A stretch of 64,000 nt of DNA, taken from AP-15 sp963716115 (GTDB taxonomy: Bacteria > Pseudomonadota > Alphaproteobacteria > ATCC43930 > CGMCC-115725). The DNA lies in contig CAVQSZ010000027.1 of the NCBI GenBank assembly GCA_963716115.1, positions 62,001 to 126,000 of the forward strand. Direction: 5' to 3'. Both the position numbers and the translations under genes were made by a program. Of this stretch, positions 38,077 to 46,435 are shown one piece after another. Each line of letters starts with the position of its first letter. Position 1 is the stretch's first letter. Below the pieces are notes generated by a model, which worked only from the letters and a program-made list of their open reading frames with translations, was not told the DNA's origin and did not search any database.

Positions 38077-39804
38077 ATGAAGCCCAATCGTTTGCGGACA
38101 GCCGTGCTGACGGCGGCTCCGCTTCTGACGCTGCCGGGCGTCGCCCTGGCGGCGAGCACCGTGGCCAACCCGATCTGTGCGGCCGAAACCGCTCTGTTCG
38201 CCCCGGGGCATGGTCAGAACATCACCCTGCCGCGCGGCTTTACGGTCTCGGCGTTCGCCTCGGGCCTGAACATGCCGACCGGGATCGCGTTCCTCGGCAA
38301 CAAGAACCGGTTCGAGGTTTACGTGCTCGAATCGGGACACGGCCTGCCCAGCCGATGCAACGAGCAATCGGACCCCAAGGTCGGCGGCGAATTTAACCCG
38401 AACAATCCGTTCACACCCGATATCAAGGTGTTCAATCACAACGGCAAGCTGCAACGCGTGCTGGGCAAGCCGAGCGCGCCCGGCGTCGGCTTTCAGACGG
38501 CGGGCCCGGCGGTCGACATCGCCTTCGAGCGTGGGCTCCAGGGCGGGCGGCTGTTCGCCACCGATTCCAACCAGGCGACCCACGCCCATAACGGCCAGAA
38601 CAACAGCTCGCGCATTGTCACGGTCGACCCGATGACCGGACAGGTCGTCCCGTTCATCACCGACCTGCCGACCGGCGACCATCCGACCGAGCAGCTCGCC
38701 TTCGACGGCAAATGGATCTACTGGTCGCAGGGCTCGACCACCAACAGCGGGGTCGTCGGCAAGGATAATGGCGGCGGCGCCAACCAGTCCGACATCCCCT
38801 GTCAGGACATCACCCTGAGCCAGAACACCTTCAGCTCGGGCGGCGGGGTGTTGACCAGCGGCTACTCGCCGTTCGGGACGACGAACCCCGGCGGCCACAT
38901 CCCGGCCTTCTTCAACTCGTTCACCGGAAAGGTGCGCGAAGGGGTGTGCGACGGCGCCGTGCTGCGCGCGCGGCTGAACAACCCGAAGAAGATCGAGGCG
39001 TTCTCCTGGGGCTACCGCAACGGCTACGCGATCCGGTTCGCGCCTGACGATCATCCGTTGGCCGGCGGGCTGCTGGTCGGCGAGGACGGGCCCGACGAGC
39101 GCGGCGCAAGGCCCTCCAACGGCGCGCCGGACGTGCTCCAGCTGGCCCGCCAGAACAAGGACGGCACGCCCGATTATCACGGCTGGCCGGACCGGTTCGG
39201 GTTCCTGCCGTCGAGCCAGGCGGTGTTCAACCCGGTCGGCGGGCCGAGCGACGACGACTGCAACCCGCCGGGGCCGCAATGCGTTCCGATCAGGAACGTG
39301 CTGGCGTTCCCGCCGCAGCCGATCACTGCGCCGTTGGCGATCGAAGCCGCCAACTCGTCGTTCACCGGCATCGATTTCGCGCCGAAATCGTTTGTCGGCG
39401 GCCCGGTCAGGCGCGGTGCTGCGCTCTATGCCCTCGAGGGCGATTTCGGCTTCTCGGCGCCGAACGCCACCGCGCCCGCGCCCGAGGTCGGGCACGAGAT
39501 ACGCTTGCTCAATTTCAACGAGGACGCGAGTGAGCCGCTGGCGCTGCAGTTCCGCAATTTCGCCCGCAACGACACCGGCGACCAAGCCTTCATCAGCCCG
39601 ACCAACACCGCCGGGTTCAACCGTCCGACCAATATCCGGTTCGGACCGGACGGCTGCGCCTACATCGCCGATTACGGCGCGGTGCGGGACGCCGGCGCCG
39701 ACACCCATTTTGTCGACCCGGCCGACAGCCTGCTCGTCCAGATCCCCGGCACCGGCGTGATCTGGAAGATCTGCCGGAAAGGAAAAGAAAAAGAAGATGA
39801 ATGA
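38077..39804 (+). CDS. Secreted beta-propeller, glucose/sorbosone-dehydrogenase-like
   Basis: The 575-residue protein has a signal peptide (RTAVLTAAPLLTLPGVALAA) and a propeller with ITLPRGFTVSAFASGLNMP, GIAFLGNKNRFEVYVLESGH, TEQLAFDGKWIYWSQGSTTN, FSWGYRNGYAIRFAPDDHP, LLVGEDGPDERGARPSNGAP and TNIRFGPDGCAYIADYGAV. This blade pattern is typical of PQQ-dependent sugar dehydrogenases and relatives (GSDH family), but PQQ ligands cannot be confirmed. A strong GGGAGGAGA ribosome site precedes ATG 38077. The C-terminal KGKEKEDE tail is charged. Four cysteines suggest disulfides in the periplasm or outside the cell. Confidence 0.78.
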   Translation: MKPNRLRTAVLTAAPLLTLPGVALAASTVANPICAAETALFAPGHGQNITLPRGFTVSAFASGLNMPTGIAFLGNKNRFEVYVLESGHGLPSRCNEQSDPKVGGEFNPNNPFTPDIKVFNHNGKLQRVLGKPSAPGVGFQTAGPAVDIAFERGLQGGRLFATDSNQATHAHNGQNNSSRIVTVDPMTGQVVPFITDLPTGDHPTEQLAFDGKWIYWSQGSTTNSGVVGKDNGGGANQSDIPCQDITLSQNTFSSGGGVLTSGYSPFGTTNPGGHIPAFFNSFTGKVREGVCDGAVLRARLNNPKKIEAFSWGYRNGYAIRFAPDDHPLAGGLLVGEDGPDERGARPSNGAPDVLQLARQNKDGTPDYHGWPDRFGFLPSSQAVFNPVGGPSDDDCNPPGPQCVPIRNVLAFPPQPITAPLAIEAANSSFTGIDFAPKSFVGGPVRRGAALYALEGDFGFSAPNATAPAPEVGHEIRLLNFNEDASEPLALQFRNFARNDTGDQAFISPTNTAGFNRPTNIRFGPDGCAYIADYGAVRDAGADTHFVDPADSLLVQIPGTGVIWKICRKGKEKEDE

Positions 39805-39820
39805 GCCTTGCTGATTTTAA

Positions 39821-39932
39821 GGGATTGTCATTGCGAGGAGCGCATCGCGCGACGAAGCAATCTCGACCGGACGAGCGATGTCGGCCCGGGATTGCTTCCC
39901 CGCGGGTCGAGCCCGCGGGTCGCAATGACAAT
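39821..39932. repeat. Palindromic intergenic repeat, second copy of attgcgagg type
   Basis: GTCATTGCGAGGAGCGC...GAAGCAATCTC (39827-39863) is followed by an inverted partner, GATTGCTTCC...CGCAATGACAA (39890-39932), that carries an internal CCCGCGGG-TCGAG-CCCGCGGG hairpin. It resembles the copy at 6705-6785, begins 17 bases after the sugar-dehydrogenase-like gene and could act as its transcription end. Confidence 0.7.
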
Positions 39933-40200
39933 CGAGCACGGTTCGATCAGATCGAGCGGCCGTTCTGGAGAGGCTCTGTCAATGCCTCTTTCCGCTGTCC
40001 CGGCGAACGCCGGGACCCACCTTTCCACCACTCGGCCGCCTGCTTGGGTTTACTGGTGATCGGTCGACGAACGAACGGGAGGAGCGAGCGCGCCTGCGGC
40101 CGGCGTGGGTCCCGGCTTTCCCCACGGATCAAGTCCGTGGGCTGAAGGCCCACGGGACAGCGGGAGCCCATGCGGTTCAGCCTCATGCGATCACGCTCTA
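39932..40200. repeat. Long interspersed repeat, copy 2 (inverted orientation)
   Basis: This is the reverse complement of the repeat at 32630-32872 over about 250 bases, with only scattered differences. Together the two copies bracket 7 kb holding mlaC-like, ftsH, MmgE/PrpD and the sugar-dehydrogenase-like gene. The repeat carries the GTGGGCTGAAGGCCCAC hairpin and no open frame for a transposase. Confidence 0.8.
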
Positions 40201-40202
40201 AT

Positions 40203-40264
40203 CCAAGAGTACGACTTGAAATGAGTCTTTATATGTCAATAGGTTCGTCGTTCCCGCGAAAGCG
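40203..40264. repeat. Left half of repeat family 2, split by a small element
   Basis: This segment is the inverse of about 37421-37482 and ends with CGCGAAAGCG (40255-40264). The sequence then jumps to the small element at 40265-40491, and the remainder of the repeat resumes at 40492 with the same CGCGAAAGCG. The intact relative at 37290-37482 has that decamer only once. Confidence 0.75.
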
Positions 40265-40491
40265 CAGGGCTTTCCGGGGAAAATCCGGCTGCACGCCAAG
40301 CAGGGTTCAATCTCGGATCGAACCACGCAAAAGTTGTCTTGGCCGGGCTTGGCCCGGCCATCCACGCCTTCGAGCGTCCGGAGGCAAGACGTGGATGCCC
40401 GGCACAAGGCCGGGCAAGACGACTATAACTTGTATTCTGACAACGTCAAACTTGCGTAGATCGCAGACCGAAATTTCCCCGGACAGCCCTG
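40265..40491. mobile_element. 227-bp MITE-like element with TIRs and 10-bp target duplication
   Basis: The ends are inverted repeats. The left end reads CAGGGCTTTCCGGGGAAA and the right end, reversed, reads CAGGGCTGTCCGGGGAAA, 17 of 18 identical. The decamer CGCGAAAGCG stands immediately on both sides (40255-40264 and 40492-40501), a target-site duplication, because the uninterrupted repeat at 37290-37482 holds it once. The interior has a 31-base imperfect hairpin (GTCTTGGCCGGGC...GCCCGGC...CAAGAC), and no transposase frame exists. It is a non-autonomous DNA transposon derivative. The parent IS family is not identified. Confidence 0.8.
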
Positions 40492-40658
40492 CGCGAAAGC
40501 GGGAACCCAGTGCTCCAAGAGCTCAACGGTTCCCCCTGTTCATGCCAGGGGCAGGCTCTGGACCCCCGCTTTCCCCACGGGACAAGCTCGTGGGCTGAAG
40601 GCGCACGGGGCGACGATAACCCACTGAAATAACGGGCTTCATTTCGGGTCGGACACTA
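40492..40658. repeat. Right half of repeat family 2, split by a small element
   Basis: This segment is the inverse of about 37290-37432, with landmarks GGTTCCCCCTGTTCATGCC, CCCGCTTTCCCCACGGGACA and GGTCGGACACTA. It begins with the second copy of the decamer CGCGAAAGCG. Together with 40203-40264 it makes one copy of the repeat family broken by the MITE-like element. The remaining bases to 40749 hold nothing recognised. Confidence 0.75.
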
Positions 40659-40749
40659 AGATCTGGTTGCGGGAACCAGACATTTGACTCCCTTGATCGG
40701 GCAGGCCGGGCGACCCGCCGGGCGGCGTCCGCCGGCGGCAGGCGATCCG

Positions 40750-42372
40750 TTAAACCGCCGCCTTCGCCCGCTCGCGCAGCACGAATTTTTGGATCTTGCC
40801 GGTCGAGGTCTTGGGCAGCGGGCCGAACAGCACTGTGCGCGGGATCTTGAAGCGGGCGAGGCGGTCGCGGCAGAAGGCGATGATCTCGTCCGCGGTGGCG
40901 GTCGCGTCGGGCTTCAGGGTGACGAAGGCGCAAGGGGTCTCGCCCCAGGTCGGGTCGGGGCGGGCGACGACGGCGGCTTCGAGCACCGCCGGGTGGCGGT
41001 AGAGCGCGTCCTCGACCTCGATCGTCGAGATGTTCTCGCCGCCCGAGATGATGATGTCCTTCGAGCGGTCCTTGATCTCGACATAGCCGTCGGGGTGGGC
41101 GACCGCGAGGTCGCCGGTGTGGAACCAGCCGCCGGCGAAGGCCTCGCGGGTCGCCCGCGGGTTCTTCAGATAGCCCTTCATGACGATGTGGCCGCGCATG
41201 AAGATTTCGCCCATCGTCGCCCCGTCGGCCGGCACCGGGGCGAGGCTCTCGGGGTCGGCCACCATCAGCCCGTCGAGCACCGGGTAGCCGACCCCCTGGC
41301 GCGCCTTGAGCCGCGCGCGCTCCGCGGCCGGCAATGCGTCCCATTCGTCATGCCAGGCGCAGACGACCGCGGGCCCGTAGACCTCGGTCAGCCCGTAGAC
41401 ATGGGTGATATGGAAGCCCAGCCCCTCCATGCCCTCGATCACCGCCGCCGGCGGCGCCGCGCCGGCGGTCATCATCTCGACCGGGCCCGGCAGCTTCTGC
41501 TGGCGCGCGTTGAGCAGCATGTTCATGACCACCGGCGCGCCGCACAAATGGGTGACCCCCTCGCGCGCGATCGTCTGGTAGATCGCGGCGGCCTCGACCC
41601 GGCGCAGGCAGACATGGGTCCCGGCGAGCGCCGTCACCGTCCACGGAAAGCACCAGCCGTTGCAGTGGAACATCGGCAGGGTCCACAGATAGACCGGGTG
41701 CTGGCGCATGCCCCAGACGAGGATGTTGCCGAGCGCGTTCAGATAGGCGCCGCGGTGGTGGTAGACGACCCCCTTGGGGTTGCCGGTAGTGCCCGAGGTG
41801 TAGTTGAGGGCGATCGCCTCCCATTCGTCTCCCGGCGTCCGCCCGGCGAAATCCGGGTCGCCGGCGGCGAGAAAGGTTTCGTAATCGGTCTCGCCGAGAC
41901 GCCGGCCGCCGGGCCCCGCGGGATCGGCGATGTCGATGACGACGGGCTTAGGGTCGAGCCGCGCCAGCGCCTCGGCGACGACCGGGGCGAATTCGGTGTC
42001 GGCGATCAGCACCTTCGCCTCGCCGTGGCGCAGGATGAAGGCGACCGTCTCGGGGTCGAGGCGGGTGTTGAGCGCGTTCAGCACCGCGCCCGCCATCGGC
42101 GCGCCGAAATGCGCCTCGAAGGCCTCGGGGATGTTGGGCGCCATCAAGGCCACGGTGTCGCCGCGGCCGATCCCCAGCGCCGCCAGCGCCGAGGCGAGCC
42201 GGCGGCAGCGCTCCAGCGCCTGGCGCCAGCTGTAGCGCCGGCCGCCATAGGCGACCGCCAGGCGCTCCGGATAGACCGAGGCCGCGCGCAGCAGAAACCC
42301 GATCGGGGTCAGCGGCGCGTAGTTGGCCGGGTTCTTGCCGAGCCCCGCCTCGTAGGGATGGGTCGCGTCCAT
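40750..42372 (-). CDS. AMP-forming acyl-CoA synthetase
   Basis: The 540-residue adenylate-forming enzyme activates a carboxylic acid to its CoA thioester. The P-loop motif is IALNYTSGTTGNPKGVVYHH. Other core signatures are FHCNGWCFPWTVTALAGTHV, HVYGLTEVYGPAVV, GWFHTGDLAVAHPDGYVEIK and the KDIIISGGENISTIEVEDAL hinge, with KTSTGKIQKFVLR supplying the C-terminal catalytic Lys. The style fits medium-chain or 3-methylmercaptopropionyl-type ligases, but the substrate is not determined. The start is ATG 42372, divergent from the PadR gene with 204 bases between. Confidence 0.89.
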   Translation of the reverse strand: MDATHPYEAGLGKNPANYAPLTPIGFLLRAASVYPERLAVAYGGRRYSWRQALERCRRLASALAALGIGRGDTVALMAPNIPEAFEAHFGAPMAGAVLNALNTRLDPETVAFILRHGEAKVLIADTEFAPVVAEALARLDPKPVVIDIADPAGPGGRRLGETDYETFLAAGDPDFAGRTPGDEWEAIALNYTSGTTGNPKGVVYHHRGAYLNALGNILVWGMRQHPVYLWTLPMFHCNGWCFPWTVTALAGTHVCLRRVEAAAIYQTIAREGVTHLCGAPVVMNMLLNARQQKLPGPVEMMTAGAAPPAAVIEGMEGLGFHITHVYGLTEVYGPAVVCAWHDEWDALPAAERARLKARQGVGYPVLDGLMVADPESLAPVPADGATMGEIFMRGHIVMKGYLKNPRATREAFAGGWFHTGDLAVAHPDGYVEIKDRSKDIIISGGENISTIEVEDALYRHPAVLEAAVVARPDPTWGETPCAFVTLKPDATATADEIIAFCRDRLARFKIPRTVLFGPLPKTSTGKIQKFVLRERAKAAV

Positions 42373-42527
42373 GGTCGGTTTCCTCCGGGAGCGCGTTATT
42401 CTGGCGCCCTCGCCGGCGCTGTCGAGCGGCTTGATAACGGTCCATTCGGCTCTCCGTTTTCCAAGCGGCAAGCCGGAGGCTCTCTCGCGGCATATTTTTC
42501 GGCAGGCCCCACTTGCAATCGGTATAT

Positions 42528-42541
42528 TTAGATATATCTAA
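42528..42541. promoter_or_regulatory. 14-base palindrome in the acyl-CoA synthetase / PadR intergenic gap
   Basis: TTAGATATATCTAA is perfectly self-complementary and lies 35 bases upstream of the PadR-family start (42576) in a locally AT-rich stretch. PadR regulators such as YqjI/NfeR bind AT-rich inverted repeats in their own promoters, so this is a good candidate for the autoregulatory operator. It may also affect the divergent acyl-CoA synthetase gene. Binding is inferred. Confidence 0.5.
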
Positions 42542-42575
42542 TTTTTCGTTATGTCGAAACATACTCGGAAAACCA

Positions 42576-43157
42576 ATGAACCATCAACACTCTCATAACG
42601 ATCATGGCCGTCGCTTCGGCCGCGCAGAGCACAGCCAAGACGGCCGGGATCTCGGTCATAACCGGCTCGGACGGCAGAGACGCGGAGGAGGTGGCCTCGG
42701 CCGTTTCTTCGCCCACGGCGACCTTCGCTTGGTCATCCTGCATCTCATCGCCGAGAAGCCCCGGCATGGGTACGAGATCATCAAGGAGATAGAGGAGCAG
42801 GTCGCCGGCGCCTATAGCCCCAGTCCGGGCGTCATCTATCCGACGCTGACCCTACTCGAGGAGCTCGGCTATGTGACCGTCAGCGCCGGCGAGGGTGGGA
42901 AGAAGCTGCACGAGATTACCGCGGAGGGCCGATCTTTCCTCGACGCCAACCGCCCTGCGATGGATGCCCTGCTCGCCCGGATGGCCGAGACCAGCCGTGT
43001 CCATGGCGGCGGCACGGCACCGCAAATTCTGCGGGCGACCGAGAATCTGAAGCTTGCGCTGAGACTTCGCCTCTCGCGCGGGCCGCTCAGCGAGGAGCAA
43101 ATCAACGCCGTGGCTGCGGCGATCGACGCCGCGGCTACCGGCGTGGAGCGAACCTGA
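42576..43157 (+). CDS. PadR-family regulator, YqjI/NfeR-like, with His-rich N-terminus
   Basis: The 193-residue protein has a His-rich leader (MNHQHSHNDHGRRFGRAEHS) followed by a PadR winged helix: RFFAHGDLRLVILHLIAEKP, RHGYEIIKEIEEQVAGAYSP and GVIYPTLTLLEELGYVTV with GEGGKKLHEITAEGRSFL. The layout and text match E. coli YqjI (NfeR), a nickel/iron-responsive repressor of a ferric-reductase gene. No siderophore-reductase gene is next to it here, so the regulon is different or distant. A 14-base palindrome lies just upstream. The metal response is inferred from the His-rich leader. Confidence 0.82.
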   Translation: MNHQHSHNDHGRRFGRAEHSQDGRDLGHNRLGRQRRGGGGLGRFFAHGDLRLVILHLIAEKPRHGYEIIKEIEEQVAGAYSPSPGVIYPTLTLLEELGYVTVSAGEGGKKLHEITAEGRSFLDANRPAMDALLARMAETSRVHGGGTAPQILRATENLKLALRLRLSRGPLSEEQINAVAAAIDAAATGVERT

Positions 43158-43214
43158 TAAAGCTGGCGTCGAGGGTCGATCTCCTTTCTGAGCGCTTCAT
43201 TGCACCCTCCGCGC

Positions 43215-46200
43215 TCATTCGCGGCCCAGCAATTCCTGGACCGGCGGCGGCATGCCGAAATTCGGCTGGAACAGCCGGCGCAGAAATCCGGGCGCCAGCA
43301 CGCTCAGCGGGTTGACCGAGATTTCGGGGTCGGCGCTCGACCCGGTCAGCCGATAGCTCGCAGCGAACAGGCCCTGCCCCTCGCCGCCGAGGAGCAGGGC
43401 GCCGATCACCGGGATGTTGCCGAGGATCGAGTTCAGCGTGTAGGCCGGCACCAGCGTCCCTTGCAGGTCGAGCCGGTCGCGGCCGGTGTCGACCTCGCCG
43501 TTCGCCGTCGCGCCGATCGCCCCGCCATAGGCGAGCAGCCGCTCGACCAGGAGACGCCCGTCGCGGTAGGCGAAATCGCCGCGCAAGGTCGAGAACGGGA
43601 TGCCGTTGCCGGCGAGCATGCTGGCGACCGCGGGGAGCGAGGCGAGCGACAGGATGCGGGCAAAGACCGGCGCGCGCACGAGATGGTAATCCTCGCCCTC
43701 GACATGCCCGTGCAGGACGCGCCCGCCGTCCTGGTCCGAGACGTGGCCGGTGACGACGACGCGCCCGCCGACGATATTGTCGGTGACGCCGAGCAGGCTC
43801 AAGGTCGAGCCCAGATCGTCGGAGCGAAAGTCGAGGCCGCGCCTGCCGGCGTCGACGCCGAACCGCAGGGCGAGCGCCCGCCCGTTGACAAAGCGGGCGT
43901 CGGCCCGCGCCGACCGCCAATAGCCGCCGTCGCGGACAAGCTGCGTCGTCACGTTGCGCAGCTCGCGGCCGGGGCCGAGGATCAATTGCCCGAACCGGGC
44001 GTCGATCGCCAGCGACGCGCCGGTCTCCGAGCCGTTCTCGTCCGAGCCCTTGATCCAGCGGCCGAGGTCGAGCCTGGGGCCGCGCAGGTCGGCGCGCCAG
44101 CCGCCCTCGGGCCGCCGGGCGACGGTCCCGCCGAGGTCGCTGCCGGCGATGGCGAGGCGCTCGATCTCGATCCGGCCGACGCGCCTGCGGTCCGGCGTCA
44201 GGGTCAGCGCCAGCCGCGCGTCGAGCCCGGCCGCCCTGGCCTCGATCCGCGGCAGGCGCGTGATCTCGTCGTCTTTGAGATCGAGCGCGAGGGTCGCCGT
44301 CGCCGCGGCGCCGGGAGGCTTGCGCCAGCCCGCCTCCCACACCGACAGGCTCGCCTGGCGAAGGTCGAGCAGCACCTCGGCCTCGGCGCGCCCGGCGTCG
44401 AACGTCTTGTAGGCGAGGTCGACCGCGACCGGCCCGGAAAGCCGATCGGGGGCGAAATCCAGCCCGAGCCGCCGCCGCGCCTCGTCGTCGACGGTCAGGG
44501 CGACATGGTAGCGGGCGCGCGGACCGGATTTGGGCTTGAAGCTGAGGCTGGCGTCGAGCTTTGAGGGGATCATATCGAAGCGCGCATCGCCGTGGAGGCG
44601 CGCTCCGGCGCGGCTGATTTCGAGCGCAAAATCGCCCGCGCTGATGCCGCGGCCCAGCGCGACCTCGGGTATCGCAACACCGGTCAGGGTCGCCTTCGCG
44701 CCATATTCGACCTGGGCGATCCTCAAGTCGCGCAGCAGCGGCAGCCTGAAGTGAAGGCTGGTCTCGAACCGCCCGGCTGCCCGCGCCGGGTCGATGCCGA
44801 TCTCGTGTGCGTAGCGCAGCGGCTTCGCGTCGAGGGCTTCGAGGACATCGCGCAGCGGCCCGGCAAGCGCGAGGTCGATGGCGAGCCATTCGACCGGCGA
44901 CCCGAGCTCGGTGATCTGCAGCGATCCGCCGGTCAGGCGCACCGATTTGACCATGCCGCTGCGTGGCGTGAAGGTCAGCGTCTTGCCCTCGAAATGCGCC
45001 TCGCCGCTGACCTTGCGCGCCGGCGGCAGCCCGGTCAGGTAGTTGATCGTCAGATCGCGATACCGGATCGAGCCGCGCGCCGAAACGATCTCGGCCGCGC
45101 GCGCCGCCGGGTCGAGCTCGATCCCGAGCCGGATTGCGGCTTCTTCCAGGAGCCCGCCGCCGATATTGGCCAGCACCCAGCGCCGCCCGCCGGGGCCCAG
45201 GCCGGGCGGCCACAGGCTTTCGAGCTGCGCCACCGGGAGATCGCTGAGGCTGACCTGCAGCTCGCCGGGCAGGCGCGCGGCCGCGGCGCCGCCGTTTGCG
45301 ATCAACGCCGGGGTGACCCCGTCGAGATTGCCCTTTACGGTAAGCACGGCGCCGCCGCCGAGATCGAGCCCGAGCCTGACCAGCCGGAGCTGATCGGCCT
45401 CCGGCGCGTAGACCGCGTGGAGCTCGCCTTGCCGCACCGCCACGGCGCCTTCCGGCAACAGCTCGCTCTTGAGCGAGCCCTTGCCGAAGCCCAGGTCGAT
45501 CCGCACCCCCTCGCTGGCGGGCCCGGCGAGGTCGAGGCGGGTCGTCAACGCCCCGGAGACCGGAAAATCGACAGCCGACAACGGCGCCAGCCAGGGCGCG
45601 AGCGAGGCCAGCGCGGCCGGCTCGAACGCGCCGACCTCAACGACGAGATCGAGCGTGCGCTCGGCCGAGGAATAGCGCCAGCCGGCATGCAGCTCAGGCG
45701 GCCGCGCGCCGATCGGCACGGCCAGCGACAGATCGCCGGCAAGGCCCCGCGGGTCGCGCGTCGCCGAGGCGTCGATGCGGTTGGCTTGCCAGCGCCGGCC
45801 GGCGCGGCGGTCGTCGAGGACAAACGTGGCGTCGCGCACCGTGACCTGACGCAGCGTTTCCAGCGCGGTTCCGGGGGGTGGCCGGCCGGCCGCCTCTTCG
45901 AGGGCGTCGAGGCCGAAGCCCGGCGCGCCGTTCTCCTGGTCGCCGAGCCATATTCGCACCGCGCCATCCGCCTCGCGAATGAGGCGCAGCACCGGGCGCT
46001 CGACGACGAGCCGGGTCGGCGCGAGGCGGCCGCGCAGCAGCGAGCGCAGGCTGAAGCTCGCCGACACCGCCGGAAGCCTCACGACCGGCTCGCCGTCCCG
46101 GCGCGACACGCGAACGCCGTCGAGCTGCAGATCGAGCTGGTGGGTGTCGCGGTCGATGCCGAAGCGCACGCCGGCGACGGCGACATGAAGCTCGCCCGCG

Positions 46201-46298
46201 GACCGGTTGAGGGCTTCCTGCACCCAGGGCGTCAACCGGGCGAGGTCGACCGGGCCTTGCGTCAGGCGCCACAGGCCGAACCCGGCGAGCAGGATCAC
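43215..46298 (-). CDS. AsmA/YhdP-like (DUF3971) envelope protein
   Basis: The protein of at least 1,027 residues has an N-terminal membrane segment and a long repetitive beta-rich periplasmic body. Its C-terminal region (LRGDFAYRDGRLLVERLLAY, YTLNSILGNIPVIGALLLGG, GLFAASYRLTGSSADPEISV, NPLSVLAPGFLRRLF) is the AsmA-like domain typical of YhdP and relatives. These bridge-like proteins are thought to carry phospholipids to the outer membrane. GTG 46298 falls inside the membrane helix. In-frame upstream codons (46299-46440) encode AHRLLIGLGSFAAVVILLAG and a basic stretch but no standard start, so the true start is unclear, perhaps masked by an indel. Confidence 0.82.
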   Translation of the reverse strand: MILLAGFGLWRLTQGPVDLARLTPWVQEALNRSAGELHVAVAGVRFGIDRDTHQLDLQLDGVRVSRRDGEPVVRLPAVSASFSLRSLLRGRLAPTRLVVERPVLRLIREADGAVRIWLGDQENGAPGFGLDALEEAAGRPPPGTALETLRQVTVRDATFVLDDRRAGRRWQANRIDASATRDPRGLAGDLSLAVPIGARPPELHAGWRYSSAERTLDLVVEVGAFEPAALASLAPWLAPLSAVDFPVSGALTTRLDLAGPASEGVRIDLGFGKGSLKSELLPEGAVAVRQGELHAVYAPEADQLRLVRLGLDLGGGAVLTVKGNLDGVTPALIANGGAAAARLPGELQVSLSDLPVAQLESLWPPGLGPGGRRWVLANIGGGLLEEAAIRLGIELDPAARAAEIVSARGSIRYRDLTINYLTGLPPARKVSGEAHFEGKTLTFTPRSGMVKSVRLTGGSLQITELGSPVEWLAIDLALAGPLRDVLEALDAKPLRYAHEIGIDPARAAGRFETSLHFRLPLLRDLRIAQVEYGAKATLTGVAIPEVALGRGISAGDFALEISRAGARLHGDARFDMIPSKLDASLSFKPKSGPRARYHVALTVDDEARRRLGLDFAPDRLSGPVAVDLAYKTFDAGRAEAEVLLDLRQASLSVWEAGWRKPPGAAATATLALDLKDDEITRLPRIEARAAGLDARLALTLTPDRRRVGRIEIERLAIAGSDLGGTVARRPEGGWRADLRGPRLDLGRWIKGSDENGSETGASLAIDARFGQLILGPGRELRNVTTQLVRDGGYWRSARADARFVNGRALALRFGVDAGRRGLDFRSDDLGSTLSLLGVTDNIVGGRVVVTGHVSDQDGGRVLHGHVEGEDYHLVRAPVFARILSLASLPAVASMLAGNGIPFSTLRGDFAYRDGRLLVERLLAYGGAIGATANGEVDTGRDRLDLQGTLVPAYTLNSILGNIPVIGALLLGGEGQGLFAASYRLTGSSADPEISVNPLSVLAPGFLRRLFQPNFGMPPPVQELLGRE

Positions 46299-46435
46299 GA
46301 CGGCGGCAAAGGAGCCCAGCCCGATCAGCAGGCGATGGGCGTGGCGTCCGGCGCGGCTTGCGGCCGAGCGGCGGCGGGGCCGCTTCCGTGGCTTGCGCGG
46401 CGCCGGACCCTCGCGGCTCGGGCCGGGGGCAGCCG

